This document shows, piece by piece, positions 20,801 to 32,300 of a DNA stretch of 64,000 nucleotides; position 1 is the first letter of the stretch; each line of letters starts with the position of its first letter. The position numbers and the translations under genes are program-made. The stretch is taken from NCBI GenBank assembly GCA_944472135.2, contig OX235266.1, forward strand, positions 12,193,925 to 12,257,924, given 5' to 3'. The notes below the pieces were generated by a model. That model worked only from the letters and a program-made list of their open reading frames with translations, was not told where the DNA came from and searched no databases. The stretch comes from Trichobilharzia regenti (Eukaryota > Platyhelminthes > Trematoda > Strigeidida > Schistosomatidae).

Positions 20801-22243
20801 GCACACTTAGGCAGTCATTCCGTGAAGTAATATTGTAACAACAAAAGACAAGGGCCAGGCAACGGATCGTTTATCTAGGAAATCAATACATTTTCATATA
20901 TTTTCATGAACATTATTATAGGTTATTGTTAGAAGAAAAGCACAGTCTTCTGGTCGTTGGTTTCTCGCTGAACGTTAACCTTGCATCTCTTTGTGGCTGT
21001 TCATTGAAATTCAGATTATCTATCTGCAAATTGCGTCCGCTTACGCAAAGTCTGTTAGGATTGTTTGTTGAATCTATCTTTGCTCTCATTTTTCTCACCA
21101 CCAATATTGTGGACGTAAGCATTGACGTAAATTATTGTCTACCAATTTGACTAGGAGCCAGCTCTCGACACAATATTGAAGGGAAAGAACTGAGACATAT
21201 GCGGGCTGTACCTTGAACCTAACGTCTATTCGTAGAGGATGCTATGGCACTGCGTTGGCATGTCTGAAAGTTAGGGCAAATGTGGTGGTCATTAGGTACT
21301 AAAATCTTACTAGAATTATCCTCAGTGTATCCTAAAGTGTCCACAACATCGGATAAACATTTTACGCCAGAAATGACGTCAACTTCTTCCCTCGTGGACA
21401 ACCATTTGAAGAAAGGATAATTCGTTATGAATTTACAGTCATGTCTGTAGTGGGGGAGTGTGAGTTCTTCATTGTTGCACCTATTGTGGACCCAGCGCTA
21501 ACGAATTAAAGATTCAAAGGCCTAAATTCCAAAATGTGCATTGACAATTGCAGGAATGACTTATAAATAGCTGCTTCTCTTCTAGGAAGCGTGAACCTCT
21601 TTGTTTACACTGCAAGGTCGTCTCGATAGCATGACGTGTGTGGGTTGCCCAAGGGGTCATTACGGAAAAGAGACTAAAGTTTGTATCTGATTTACAGCAC
21701 TGTAGACTTCAAAGTAGCCAGCGTAGTGTTGGTTTACAATGGTGCCGAGAAAAGTGTGAGTGAGAAATTCATAGACCTATCTTCATCCGCTACCAGTATA
21801 TTTGCACTAAATTACTTTACACACTTAAGTAGTGAATTTTAGACAAGATAACCGGCATCTCACAGACTAACCATGGTTCAGATAATCAACCGTTGGTATG
21901 TAACACGCAGTTATATTGAGATACACTACAACATACATACATATATCGGCGCCATGTTCTCTGATCGAACAATACCTGAAAAATATCGGATGAACTGTTG
22001 GGCTTATTGATATGCGCCTTCATACTACGGAGCAGAAAACTTTACTTTTACTGTGCCGACGAAATTCTAAAATCTAAAAATTAATGCGATAACCCAAACG
22101 AAGTAGTAATGGATTGTGAACGCATATTAAGAACACCTGGCCATGCCGTAATAACCTGAACGAGAAACATGGTCAAGCAGACCTCCGAAATTTATAGGAA
22201 GTCTGCCAACCCCATTCAGATTCCGCACCTCTTGATTGCCGAG
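20801..22243. other. Unassigned interval, duplicate of 886-2,328
   Basis: Same content as copy 1, including the roughly 93-codon minus-strand open stretch at about 21,219-21,501, whose translation is unchanged. Confidence 0.35.
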
Positions 22244-22599
22244 TGTCAGAATTTCACACTTAAGATGCTGTCAATGTCCAGGTACAACTACACTGGACTT
22301 CACACTGTCCTTGGAAGACTTTCAGGAACTATGCGTAATAACCAACGCAAAAGAAACCAGAACAAGGACCCTTTATTCTTGCACCAATACAGAGCCATTC
22401 ATCAGGTTATTGCGCACAAAGTCTAAGAATAAATGTCATAACGATAGATGACAATAATACTTCCGATAGTTTTTCTCTCTTCCAACGAACAGCGGACGAT
22501 GAAACGACTGCAGTATTGATGACTCCCGCGAAAATATGGAGGAGTTGGGTTTGAGCAAACAACCATGAATTGATCGTTCCATCTTCAACTACATCGACA
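22244..22599 (-). mobile_element. Solo LTR, BEL/Pao-type, minus strand, copy 2
   Basis: Duplicate of 2,329-2,684. Confidence 0.65.
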
Positions 22600-22765
22600 G
22601 ATGCTCCCGTGGTTTTTCCTTTTCGTGTCAATGCTTGTGATGTAAAAGCTTGACGATGCTTGAGGTTAGGCATCAAGCATCTAAATTTCACGTTTTACTG
22701 TACGTGGAACACGTTCACTTCTTCAGAAAATTCCAGTACTTCAGTCAGTGAAGATTGCCCAGAGA

Positions 22766-23660
22766 TTAAATTATGCAGTTGGGGAGCCACCATGTTTTCG
22801 CACTAACATAACTTAAGATACGATGGGCTGCAAAGTGTTTCAAGAGAAGCAAACATTGGCACAGTAAGTCCGCATACACAATACTCGGACGTCTGACTCG
22901 TCGTTTTCCGTTTGGATCCCCCTCTAGGGCTTGGCGCGTAACGCCAATCAGCAACCATCTCATCTATATTCATTCACCAGCATATTTATTAAGCAATAGA
23001 TTCTTGGTTAGTTTTTCACCGGAGCTCCTAGTTGCTCGTACTGTCTGTTCACCCAGTCTTCGCTATTGGCACAGGCGTTTTTTGATAGGAGTCTGCGGTG
23101 TCCTGTTGGAGCAGCTTTACGCGACGCGCTCACCAAACCTCCTAACCACAAAGAAGCACCGACTAACTTGACACTGCTATTGAAAATCTGAATCTTGTTT
23201 CTTGTGCTGAGCGCAGTAAACTTTCACACCTATTTCAGATTAACGAATGTCTGTTTGGTTTCTGCGATTCTGGCTGGCTTTAAAATTTTTGTGTGTACTA
23301 CCTGTAGCTAAAATAATGCTATACAGGGGATTGAAAGAGGTGACTTCCGCTAGATTTTTCTCACTGATAGTGATCAATGTTTGTTGTTTTTGGTTAGGTT
23401 ACTTTATTTCTGCTGTTCGCAAACACATCCGAAGTCCTGCCTACGCTTCTTCTTTGGACAGCTAGCTGGTTTATGCTGGTGAATTGCGCTGATAAAGGTT
23501 TGGAGCACTGCGTCGTGTTGAGGCCGTTTCCGAGCCGTTTCACAGCTAACGCTGCTGAGGGCTTTTTCAAGGATAAAGTCGAGGTACAGGCTTGACTGCC
23601 ATTCCATGCTGTTATTTGATGATGTGAATGCATCATCATGGTAGACAATCCACACAGTGT
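22766..23660 (-). pseudogene. RTE/SR2-type RT relic, copy 2
   Basis: Duplicate of 2,851-3,745 with the same readable blocks and the same stops. Confidence 0.6.
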
Positions 23661-24210
23661 TCGTGTCTGGAATCTCGGTGACTGAAATAGATTGTTGACT
23701 ACAAAATAAGAGAATAATTTTTTTAATAAATAAAAAAAGAAATAGAAGTTGAAAATTGCCTTAAGCCGAAATTTAAATACAAACTATCGAATGAAAGTAC
23801 ATGTGTCAATGGAGTTGAGGATTGAACGATCAATTCTTGGTTGTTTGCTCAAAATCAACTTCCCCAATTTTCGCGGAGGCATCAATACGACAGTCATCGT
23901 CTCATCGGTCGCTGTTCAGAAAGAAGAGTGAAACATCGTCAGAAGTAATACAATGATTTATTATTGTAATATTTGTTTTCAGACCTTAGTTCGCTTATTC
24001 TTTTATATGTTGGTGTAACAATAAAGAAATATCAAACGGCAGATCGGTGTTTTGGTTTTTTCGTCCGTTATAACTAAGCGTTTCTGAAATCTTCGAAGAA
24101 CAGCGTGGGCCCGAGCGTAGCGAGAGCTGGGCATTAACGGTTTATGAGACGTGATTGACAGTTTCTGACGATGGAAACAGATCTGGCGGATTTAAACAGT
24201 TGGTGAAAGT

Positions 24211-26259
24211 TTGGATAGTCGCCGTTCATCTTTCCTGGTGCCGGTCAAGTCCTCTTTGAACAAGCAATATCTGGAACTTTTTGGAATTGGGTCAAGTTCA
24301 ACAATGCCTGGGTCAAAGAAGGGACAGAGTGTCTTGGATACAAACAGGAAAGTAAGTCATGGTGACTTGTCTGTTAATTGTAACGATGTGTCTGATGTTA
24401 AGCATGACATGGTTGATGTTACTGTTTCGCCGTTCAGGGATAATAGGAACATCAAACTCCCTAAATTTGAACCACGGTGTTTTGATGGAAACCCGGCTGA
24501 TTATTTACAATTTGTAAAGGAGTTTGAGGTCATGTTGAGTAGTTTTCTATCAAGTGATGAATTGAAGTTAATGTATTTGATGAGGTATTGCACTGGAGAT
24601 GCTTCAAGAGCTATACAGTGCTGTAAGTTTATGAAGCCAAAAGAGGGCTACTACGAGGCTATGAGCATATTACGTCAAAGGTTTGGAAGACCTTCGATGA
24701 TTGCAGGGAAATTATTCGAGGCTGTTAAGGGTAATGGTGGTCAATTACAGGATGACTCCCAGGCACTCACTGAGTTTTTAGATAATTTGCTAATTTACAA
24801 GAATGGAATGATTTCGATGAATCGCATGAGTGACCTCAACTCGAGTTTTATACTAGAAGTAATAGCAAGACGCCTACCTACTCGACTGCAAAGGAAGTGG
24901 GTGAAGATAAGCTCCCGTATGGAGGATGAGGGTATCGAGCCAAAGTTTGATGATATCCTGAAACTGGTAAATACTAGTGTCAATCAATCTATGAGCAAGT
25001 TCGCCAGTCTATTACATCTCACCCCTAGAATAGAGCAGTCTGAGAGCAAAATGCAATCATTGATGACGAGTAGGCCTCAGAGAGGTGGATATCGAGAAGG
25101 CTCCATGATGTCTAGTAATGCATATAGACCTAGTGAGTGTAACAGGTTTCGTAGTACATCCTCAACAGATAAGTTGCAAGATGCAAGACAAACACGGTTG
25201 TGTTTTACACGTTTGCAAGAGGTGCATACAAAGGTGAACTGTGAACCAGTGAGCAAGTTCAGTGATAAGCTAAATGTAAACTCCAGGTCTGACTCCGAAT
25301 TGTGTGACGATAACGGTGCGGTCAGGAAGTCTGTAGTTGCAACTGGTAAGCCATTGTTGAATAGAGTGTCACAGAATAGAGTTACTGCTTCAGAGTGCAG
25401 TTCTGACTCCAAAAGTTTACAAAGTATAACTAGTCAGAGTGAAGATATAAAACCTTTAATGATTTGTGAGGAGGAACCAAAATTGTCTACTTCTGTTATT
25501 AAAGAGTTTGAAAATGATGAACTTGACGGTAAATTGAATATTTGTGATAATGATCATGATAGTGCAGATTTGTCTTTGGTTGATCATGATGAAATGGAGG
25601 GAATGCCTACTACTGCTAAGTTAAATAAAGGTTCTGTACAACTTGAACGTGAAGTAGAAATAAATGCAGGTGCAGTTGCAGAAGGCATGCGTACTTGTGA
25701 GACCGTCAGCGTGATTGATCAGCGTGTAGCCCACCTATCATCAGATGCTAGTGCTAAACCTGAGCTGATAGTAAAAGACAGCAGTGGTGGTGGTATTATA
25801 GGTAGACAAATTTCTGAAAGTCGAGCAACAACAGCTTTTGATCCACTGCTAAGTTCATCAACTGATATCAATCAGTCGTCGTTGGTGCTGTCATCCACAA
25901 TGAAAAAGACACCCATGAACTCAAGTATCTTGTGCAATGACTATGGTAGTATCAGTTCGTTTGAAAGGACGAATATCAATGGTCAGTTTAGTGTGGATAA
26001 GCCAAGTGTAAAGGAGAGAGTTATTGTTAAATTGACTTGCACGAATAAAGGCATTTCTAGTTTCAAGTTACTATTTGAATGTTATTATCTTTGGTGTAAA
26101 TTACTTTGTTTCTATACTTGGTTGATGAGATATGTCGTGTGTTTGTTGGTCATCTATATTCTACGATACAATGACATGGGCGTGTTGCCGTTCAGATTTG
26201 AGGATTTAGCTCATAGAAGGAAGTTAGCAAATGAACTCTGCGACGATTTTCCAACCTAG
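24211..26259 (+). CDS. BEL/Pao-type Gag-like protein, copy 2
   Basis: 682 codons, open throughout. Relative to copy 1 it has Thr for Ala at residue 44, Val for Ile at 107, Ser for Leu at 114, Ser for Tyr at 301, a two-residue change near 396 and Leu for Ile near 665. Arg334 in the zinc-knuckle position is the same, so the knuckle was lost before duplication. The hydrophobic C-terminal stretch is unchanged. Same uncertainty over the start (TTG 24,211; first ATG 24,304). Confidence 0.75.
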   Translation: MDSRRSSFLVPVKSSLNKQYLELFGIGSSSTMPGSKKGQSVLDTNRKVSHGDLSVNCNDVSDVKHDMVDVTVSPFRDNRNIKLPKFEPRCFDGNPADYLQFVKEFEVMLSSFLSSDELKLMYLMRYCTGDASRAIQCCKFMKPKEGYYEAMSILRQRFGRPSMIAGKLFEAVKGNGGQLQDDSQALTEFLDNLLIYKNGMISMNRMSDLNSSFILEVIARRLPTRLQRKWVKISSRMEDEGIEPKFDDILKLVNTSVNQSMSKFASLLHLTPRIEQSESKMQSLMTSRPQRGGYREGSMMSSNAYRPSECNRFRSTSSTDKLQDARQTRLCFTRLQEVHTKVNCEPVSKFSDKLNVNSRSDSELCDDNGAVRKSVVATGKPLLNRVSQNRVTASECSSDSKSLQSITSQSEDIKPLMICEEEPKLSTSVIKEFENDELDGKLNICDNDHDSADLSLVDHDEMEGMPTTAKLNKGSVQLEREVEINAGAVAEGMRTCETVSVIDQRVAHLSSDASAKPELIVKDSSGGGIIGRQISESRATTAFDPLLSSSTDINQSSLVLSSTMKKTPMNSSILCNDYGSISSFERTNINGQFSVDKPSVKERVIVKLTCTNKGISSFKLLFECYYLWCKLLCFYTWLMRYVVCLLVIYILRYNDMGVLPFRFEDLAHRRKLANELCDDFPT

Positions 26260-26263
26260 GGCG

Positions 26264-26765
26264 TCAACCTGAGAAGGGTTGTAGGCGTACTGGTGTAAGT
26301 CCTACAGTTCTTCAAAGGGTAGCGCATCAATGAGCAGTCCAATGTGCTTGGTGTATGATCTTGTACATATGTTCATATTGTATATACTGAATTGATATCA
26401 TCTGTCATCTAGCTGTTGGTAATTCTGTTTGTGTCCGGACGACTTCCACTTGGATCATCAACCTGAGAAGGAATGTAGGCGTACTGGTGTAAGTCCTACA
26501 GTTCTTCAAGGGTAGTTTGTCATGCCGGAATCCACAACATTTGATGTAGTGATTGTACATATGTTTGTGTTAAATAGTTGTGTGAGTTCCAATTATCGCA
26601 ATTGTTGGTTAATCTTGTTTGTGTCCGGACATTCCACAAATTACAATCGTCAACCTGAGAAGGGTTGTAGGCGTACTGGTGTAAGTCCTGCAATTCTTCA
26701 AAGGAATTCCACCATGAGATGATCGGCGAGGTTGTTTGTACAATTTGTATATACGTGTGGTGTGT
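26264..26765 (+). repeat. Tandem bulged-hairpin repeats, copy 2
   Basis: Hairpins at 26,273-26,313, 26,467-26,507 and 26,659-26,699. All stems match copy 1. The only hairpin differences are in the loops of hairpins 1 and 2, which read GGUGUA instead of GCUGUA, so all three loops are alike in copy 2. Confidence 0.8.
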
Positions 26766-28699
26766 CATAGCAATTGGTGTATTTTGGATTCATTGTGTTT
26801 ACTTGTTGTTTTCGTGTCTTGTTGTTATTGCGTAATTTTGTTAAAATTTTCGTCGTGATTACTTCTGAAGTTGTTTCGAGTCTTCTACATGAATGAATTG
26901 ATTGATGTTAAGGACAGCAGATGGGGCGTATACGCCGGGGAGGCTAGACTATTGCTGAGAATGACACGCATACGGGGATAATTGCTAGCTGTGGTCCCAC
27001 ACGCCGGGGAGAATGAGTGTAAATGGCTGTGGCTTGCGTACATCACCGCTACTAGAACTGAGGCAGAATGAGTGACAAGCGATTTCAGTGGTAATTGGTA
27101 GTGAGTAGATAAGAGGATGAGCGTAGAGTATCGTGAGGTGCTGCCATGGTCACTTTGCATTCTGCAAGAATCATTCTAGTAAGTGGCGATTGTGTTGCGA
27201 GATGTCAAGAGGAGGTCTCTGTCTGGATGCGCAGGTCGTCAGCGATGTGTGAGATTGTGCTGTGGGTATGCTTGTGGTGTATTGGCTTTTCTGTTTGTTT
27301 TCCATTTCAGCTCTGTCCGTGTGACCCAGGTTCTCGCAATGGCATCCAAGTCAACGTGCATTGGTCGTGAAGGAAAAAAGGGTTGGATCCCTTTTTTGCC
27401 GGGGAGTGTCAATGTAGTTGAAGATTGAACGATCAATTCTTGGTTGTTTGCTCAAAATCAACTTCCCCAATTTTCGCGGAGGCATCAATACGACAGTCAT
27501 CGTCTCATCGGTCGCTGTTCAGAAAGAAGAGTGAAACATCGTCAGAAGTAATACAATGATTTATTATTGTAATATTTGTTTTCAGACCTTAGTTCGCTTA
27601 TTCTTTTATATGTTGGTGTAACAATAAAGAAATATCAAACGGCAGATCGGTGTTTTGGTTTTTTCGTCCGTTATAACTAAGCGTTTCTGAAATCTTCGAA
27701 GAACAGCGTGGGCCCGAGCGTAGCGAGAGCTGGGCATTAACGGTTTATGAGACGTGATTGACAACATGGTATGAATCCGCTACTTCAGAAGGACACCTAA
27801 CTGTTTACTTCAGAAAAACGGTAGATATTGTTAAGCCCTCGCTTTTCTTTTACACAGTTTACGCACTTTGACTTTTGCGTATAACTCCTTTCCAAGCTAC
27901 ATAAGTAGGTGAAATAATCACCTGTCTTTCACTTAAACTAATTGTTCGCAAAAAAGACTGTAGAATATTGGGGAAATAATATTTCTTGAAAAAAACAACT
28001 AAAAAATGATGAACCCCATGTCTGTTATATATTTTGAATTATTAATACCTATTATATACTTCCGCACCTCTCTGCCGGTTTTTCTTGCGTCTTCTTCTCT
28101 TTTCAAAGATACTGCCTTCAACGGAGGCACTGATACAGCGCTGCTGTTCTCTACTTATTTGGGATACTGCTAGCTCATCTGGTAAATAACGGAGCCACCT
28201 ATATTATAAAATCTGCTGACAGGTTCAAAGTCGGTCTCATAAACAACTGGAAATGTCACAAATATGGTGTACTTACAGGTGAATTTAAAGTTTTATAGAC
28301 TTTGAAACAATTTATGAATCATTTACTGATAATGTTTATTCTGCATCTCTTATTTATCACGTTAGCACCTGTACAAAAGTGCTACTTACCTTCCACAATT
28401 CACGCGAACATTTACAATTCCCGGGTGAAATTGACATGTATTTTTTTCAATCACAGTTTAGATTTGACACTATATCTTATGAATTATTCGGTCGAAGGCA
28501 GACCTCAAAAATTATCTATTTCCCTATTTGTACATTTCTTTTTAAATATTTCTCTCACATTTACTAGTATTCAATCTATTAACAAGTCATATTATATATT
28601 CTATAAGTTCTAGTTAGTGTACATATGCTCATGCCTGTAAAAATGGCTGGTTTCTGTTCCAGAAATAAAATTTATTATTATTTAAAAGTTTGAAGAGTT

Positions 28700-29000
28700 C
28701 ACTTCTATACCATTTACTTTCACAGATTAGCAGCATTTTCTCATGGTATATTCTTATTTCTTTTGCGGTTTTAACAACCTTACCAGCTTCAAAAGTTGTG
28801 CAGATATTTCGCGTCCCATGGTTTTGTTCACTTTAAATATGGGAAAGTACATTGGTTGACTGGTTCTCTGAAGCTTTGGCCGGCTGGCGTCATTTAGTTT
28901 TCGTGATTCCAGTGAAGGATAAGTATATTCTTCCGGGTTGAGTTGCTAGCCCCATGTCCATTCTTGCCTATGATTCCAGACTTAGTGTCGGATAAAGGTG
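28700..29000 (-). pseudogene. RTE/SR2-type 5' fragment, copy 2
   Basis: Duplicate of 8,785-9,085. Confidence 0.55.
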
Positions 29001-29392
29001 GCGCTACTTCATAAAATAGATACGCCATACAATCACCCCAGTTTGTGGAATTTAAATTTTGTTGGTGCGAAGTTTTTTTGTCACACAGAATTGTTGGCTA
29101 AATTTAAATGAACCATGTAAATCTTCCTTCTCTTCATCTAATGTCGCTCCATGCATTTATACCGTCTGTGTGAATAAAATGTTGCCCATGTTTCCTGTTC
29201 TCGTCCACTCACTTACTGAATACCGACAGAAGTTCCATGACACTTGTGGAAGCAGTTGCTGCTTGATTTGAATGATTCTTGTGTTGATCCCGTGACTGTA
29301 TGAACCGACTTATCATACCGACACTTGAACCTTCGTCTCTATATTTTCGTGTGTGCGTGATCAAATGTACTTAGACTGTTTTGTTGATATAT

Positions 29393-32300
29393 TGTAGTAA
29401 TTTATTGTAATCGTAATATTAGTATTTCGAGATGACCGAATTACACGAATCCAAACAAAACAGAGAGAGGGCAGAATTCAGGAATTTGTATTTAGCGGAA
29501 TTATAATGCAATTCATATATGAAATATTAACAATCAACAGTAAGTATTTAAACAATACAGAGGTAGAAATAGTCAATCACCACATCCGCCACACGTTGAA
29601 TGTCTCCTTGCGTATTTATAATGATATCGCGGTTTGCTTGCCAGTCTCTGCGATCTTCTAACTGATTCTGTGATATCATTTCCATCAGTATCATCTAGAC
29701 TTATTTCTGAATTATCTACAAAGTCAGGATTAGTAGCGGAGTCATTATAATCATAATCGGAACGACCTACCTCATTTATTCTCACTTGATCCAAGTGTCT
29801 GTTATGAACTGAATTATCTTCGATGTCTAATATCTTCACCATTCGATTTCCCATTCTTTGTAGTATGATACCAATAGAAGGTCTATAATCATTCCCTCTG
29901 TAATAATGTACATCAGAAGTCGTGGACATCAGATGCTTTCTGAGAATTCGAGATTTGAATAGTTTTGCAGGACTTTCATGAGTACTTGTATGCTCCGCAT
30001 TGCGATATTGAAGTAAGAAGTTATCCACACATCTCTCTAGCTCATCAAGATTTTGAGGACTCATTGATGCTATAGCACTCTTTAATGTTCGTACAAAATT
30101 TTCTGCCAACCCGTTTGACTGAGGATGACGTGGTGCTGTGTACAAATGACGACAACCTATATGTTTGAGCCAATCATTGAAGTTCTTCTCCGTAAAATGA
30201 GTACCATTGTCAGTAACTAAGACATCTGGAATTCCTTCTCGACTAAAAATCTTTCTCAACGCTCTGTGAGTGAATTTGGCATTAGGACTATCTGTAATGA
30301 TGACTTCTGGCCATCTAGAATAAGAATCCACAATAACTAAAGCATAATATGAATTTAAGAATGGACCACAGTAATCTGCATGAATACGCTGCCAAACCTC
30401 ACAAGATGCAGGCCACGGTGTCCACGATGACTTCCCATAGGACATTTTATGTAAACAGCTAGAACAGCTCTTTGATCTTTTGTTAATGTCAGCATCAATT
30501 TCCGGCCACCAGCATGTTAGGCGTGCTAATGATTTCATCTTATCAGCTCCTAGATGAGCAGAATGTAGATCATCCAAAATCGCAGATCTTAATGTTGGAG
30601 GAATAATAATTCTGTCATTCAGACATAGAAATCCTTCAGGATGGACTGAAATCTCATCTCTTCGCTTATAAAAGTCTGGAAATCTTCGCTTACACTGAAC
30701 ATTCCAACCTCTTTTTGTTGCATTTATAACGCATCCGTAATATTTCCGAGTATCATTTATAAGTCGAACTCGATCCACCGGTAACGGCTGGACTAATAAG
30801 CAATCAGTATCATTAGCAGCATTTTCAAATAATGAATAACGAGATAAGAAGTCTGCATGAGGTATATCCTTTGCCGATCTATGTTCAATAGTGTAATCAT
30901 ATGCACTTAGTTCTAAACTCCATCTTTGAACCATAGCAGCAGATGATTTATTCAAAGATTTTTCTGGATTGTAAATGAATTTCAAAGCTTGATGATCAGT
31001 AACTATGTGAAACTTAGTACCAAAGAGATACTTGTGCAAGCGTCTTATTGCCCATACAACTGCTAGAGCTTCTTTCTGGGTTTGTGAGTACCCTTGTTCA
31101 CTCTTACTTAGACGTCTTGAAATACAAATAACAGGTTGTCCATTTTGCTCAAGTACTGCAGCTATACCCATAGGAGAAGCATCTGTAGTGAGAACAGACT
31201 TATCTTTCGATGAAAAAGGTCTTAAGAAAGCTTGTTTATTAAGAAACTCCAAAGTTTTTCGCAAGATATTCTCATGTTGTTGTTCCCACTTAAACTGTTT
31301 ACTGGAGACAATCTCAAAAAGTGGAGATAACCGTTGAGTGAAGTTGGGAATGAATCTGGAGTAAAACTGAAGAGTACCTATCCATGATCTCAACGATGAC
31401 ATATTATTAGGTGACGGTGCTTGAATTAGAGGTGCCAAACGACTAGCATCAGGTCTGAAACCTTCGGAGTCTACTGTGTATCCCAAGCATGATACAGACG
31501 ACAAAGTGAAATGACATTTAGATGGATTAACAAGAACATTATTCTCACATAAACGCCTGAACAGTTTTAAAAGACGTTCATTATGCAATTCGATATTAGG
31601 ACCATGAACTATAATGTCGTCTTGGTATGACTCAACACCATCTAATCCATCTATCATCTGATTTATTACATTTTGAAATATTGCAGGTGAAACCTTTAAA
31701 CCAAAAGGCAAGAACTTATACTTGAACAATCCAAATGGAGTATTAATGGTTGTTAATGCACTAGACGCCTCATCAAGAGGAATTTGCAAATAGGCATCTT
31801 TTAGATCTATTTTGGAAAAGTATCTTGAGCCATGTAGCTTGTAGAGAATGTCTTCAGTTTCTAGAGTAGTGCAACTTTGCTGTAGTAGACGACTATTGAG
31901 TGTAAGGCGGTAGTCACCACAAATTCTAGGTGTTTTTCCATCAGCCTTTAGTGGCGTAACAATAGGAGTAGCCCAATTTGAAGACTCAACTGGCATAAGT
32001 ATGCCTTGCTCAACCAACTTGTCTAACTCTTTCTTAACTGCATCTCGCAATCCATATGGAATTAATCGGCGTTTCAGGAAGATAGGATCACCCTCTATTT
32101 CAAGATGGATGGGCTGAATCTTCATACCACCTACACTCTTTGAGCATTGGAGAAGTAATTCCCTGAACAAAGATTCATCAAACAACTCAGTACAAAGTGA
32201 GATTTCGACATTTAACAATCTAAGGGCTTTTAATCCCAATAAAGATGGACCATATTCACTAACAAGAAAGGGAATATTTACAAAATTACCACTGTCTGAT

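Larger units (their letters stand above)
23799..27768 (+). mobile_element. Gag-only BEL/Pao-type LTR element, copy 2
   Basis: LTRs at 23,804-24,160 and 27,407-27,763; ACATG at 23,799-23,803 and 27,764-27,768. It carries the same two LTR-LTR differences as copy 1. Inter-copy differences are concentrated here: several in gag, one in each of the first two hairpin loops, and a cluster near 26,921-27,030. The GCCGGGGAG repeats are at 26,935, 27,003 and 27,398. Confidence 0.88.
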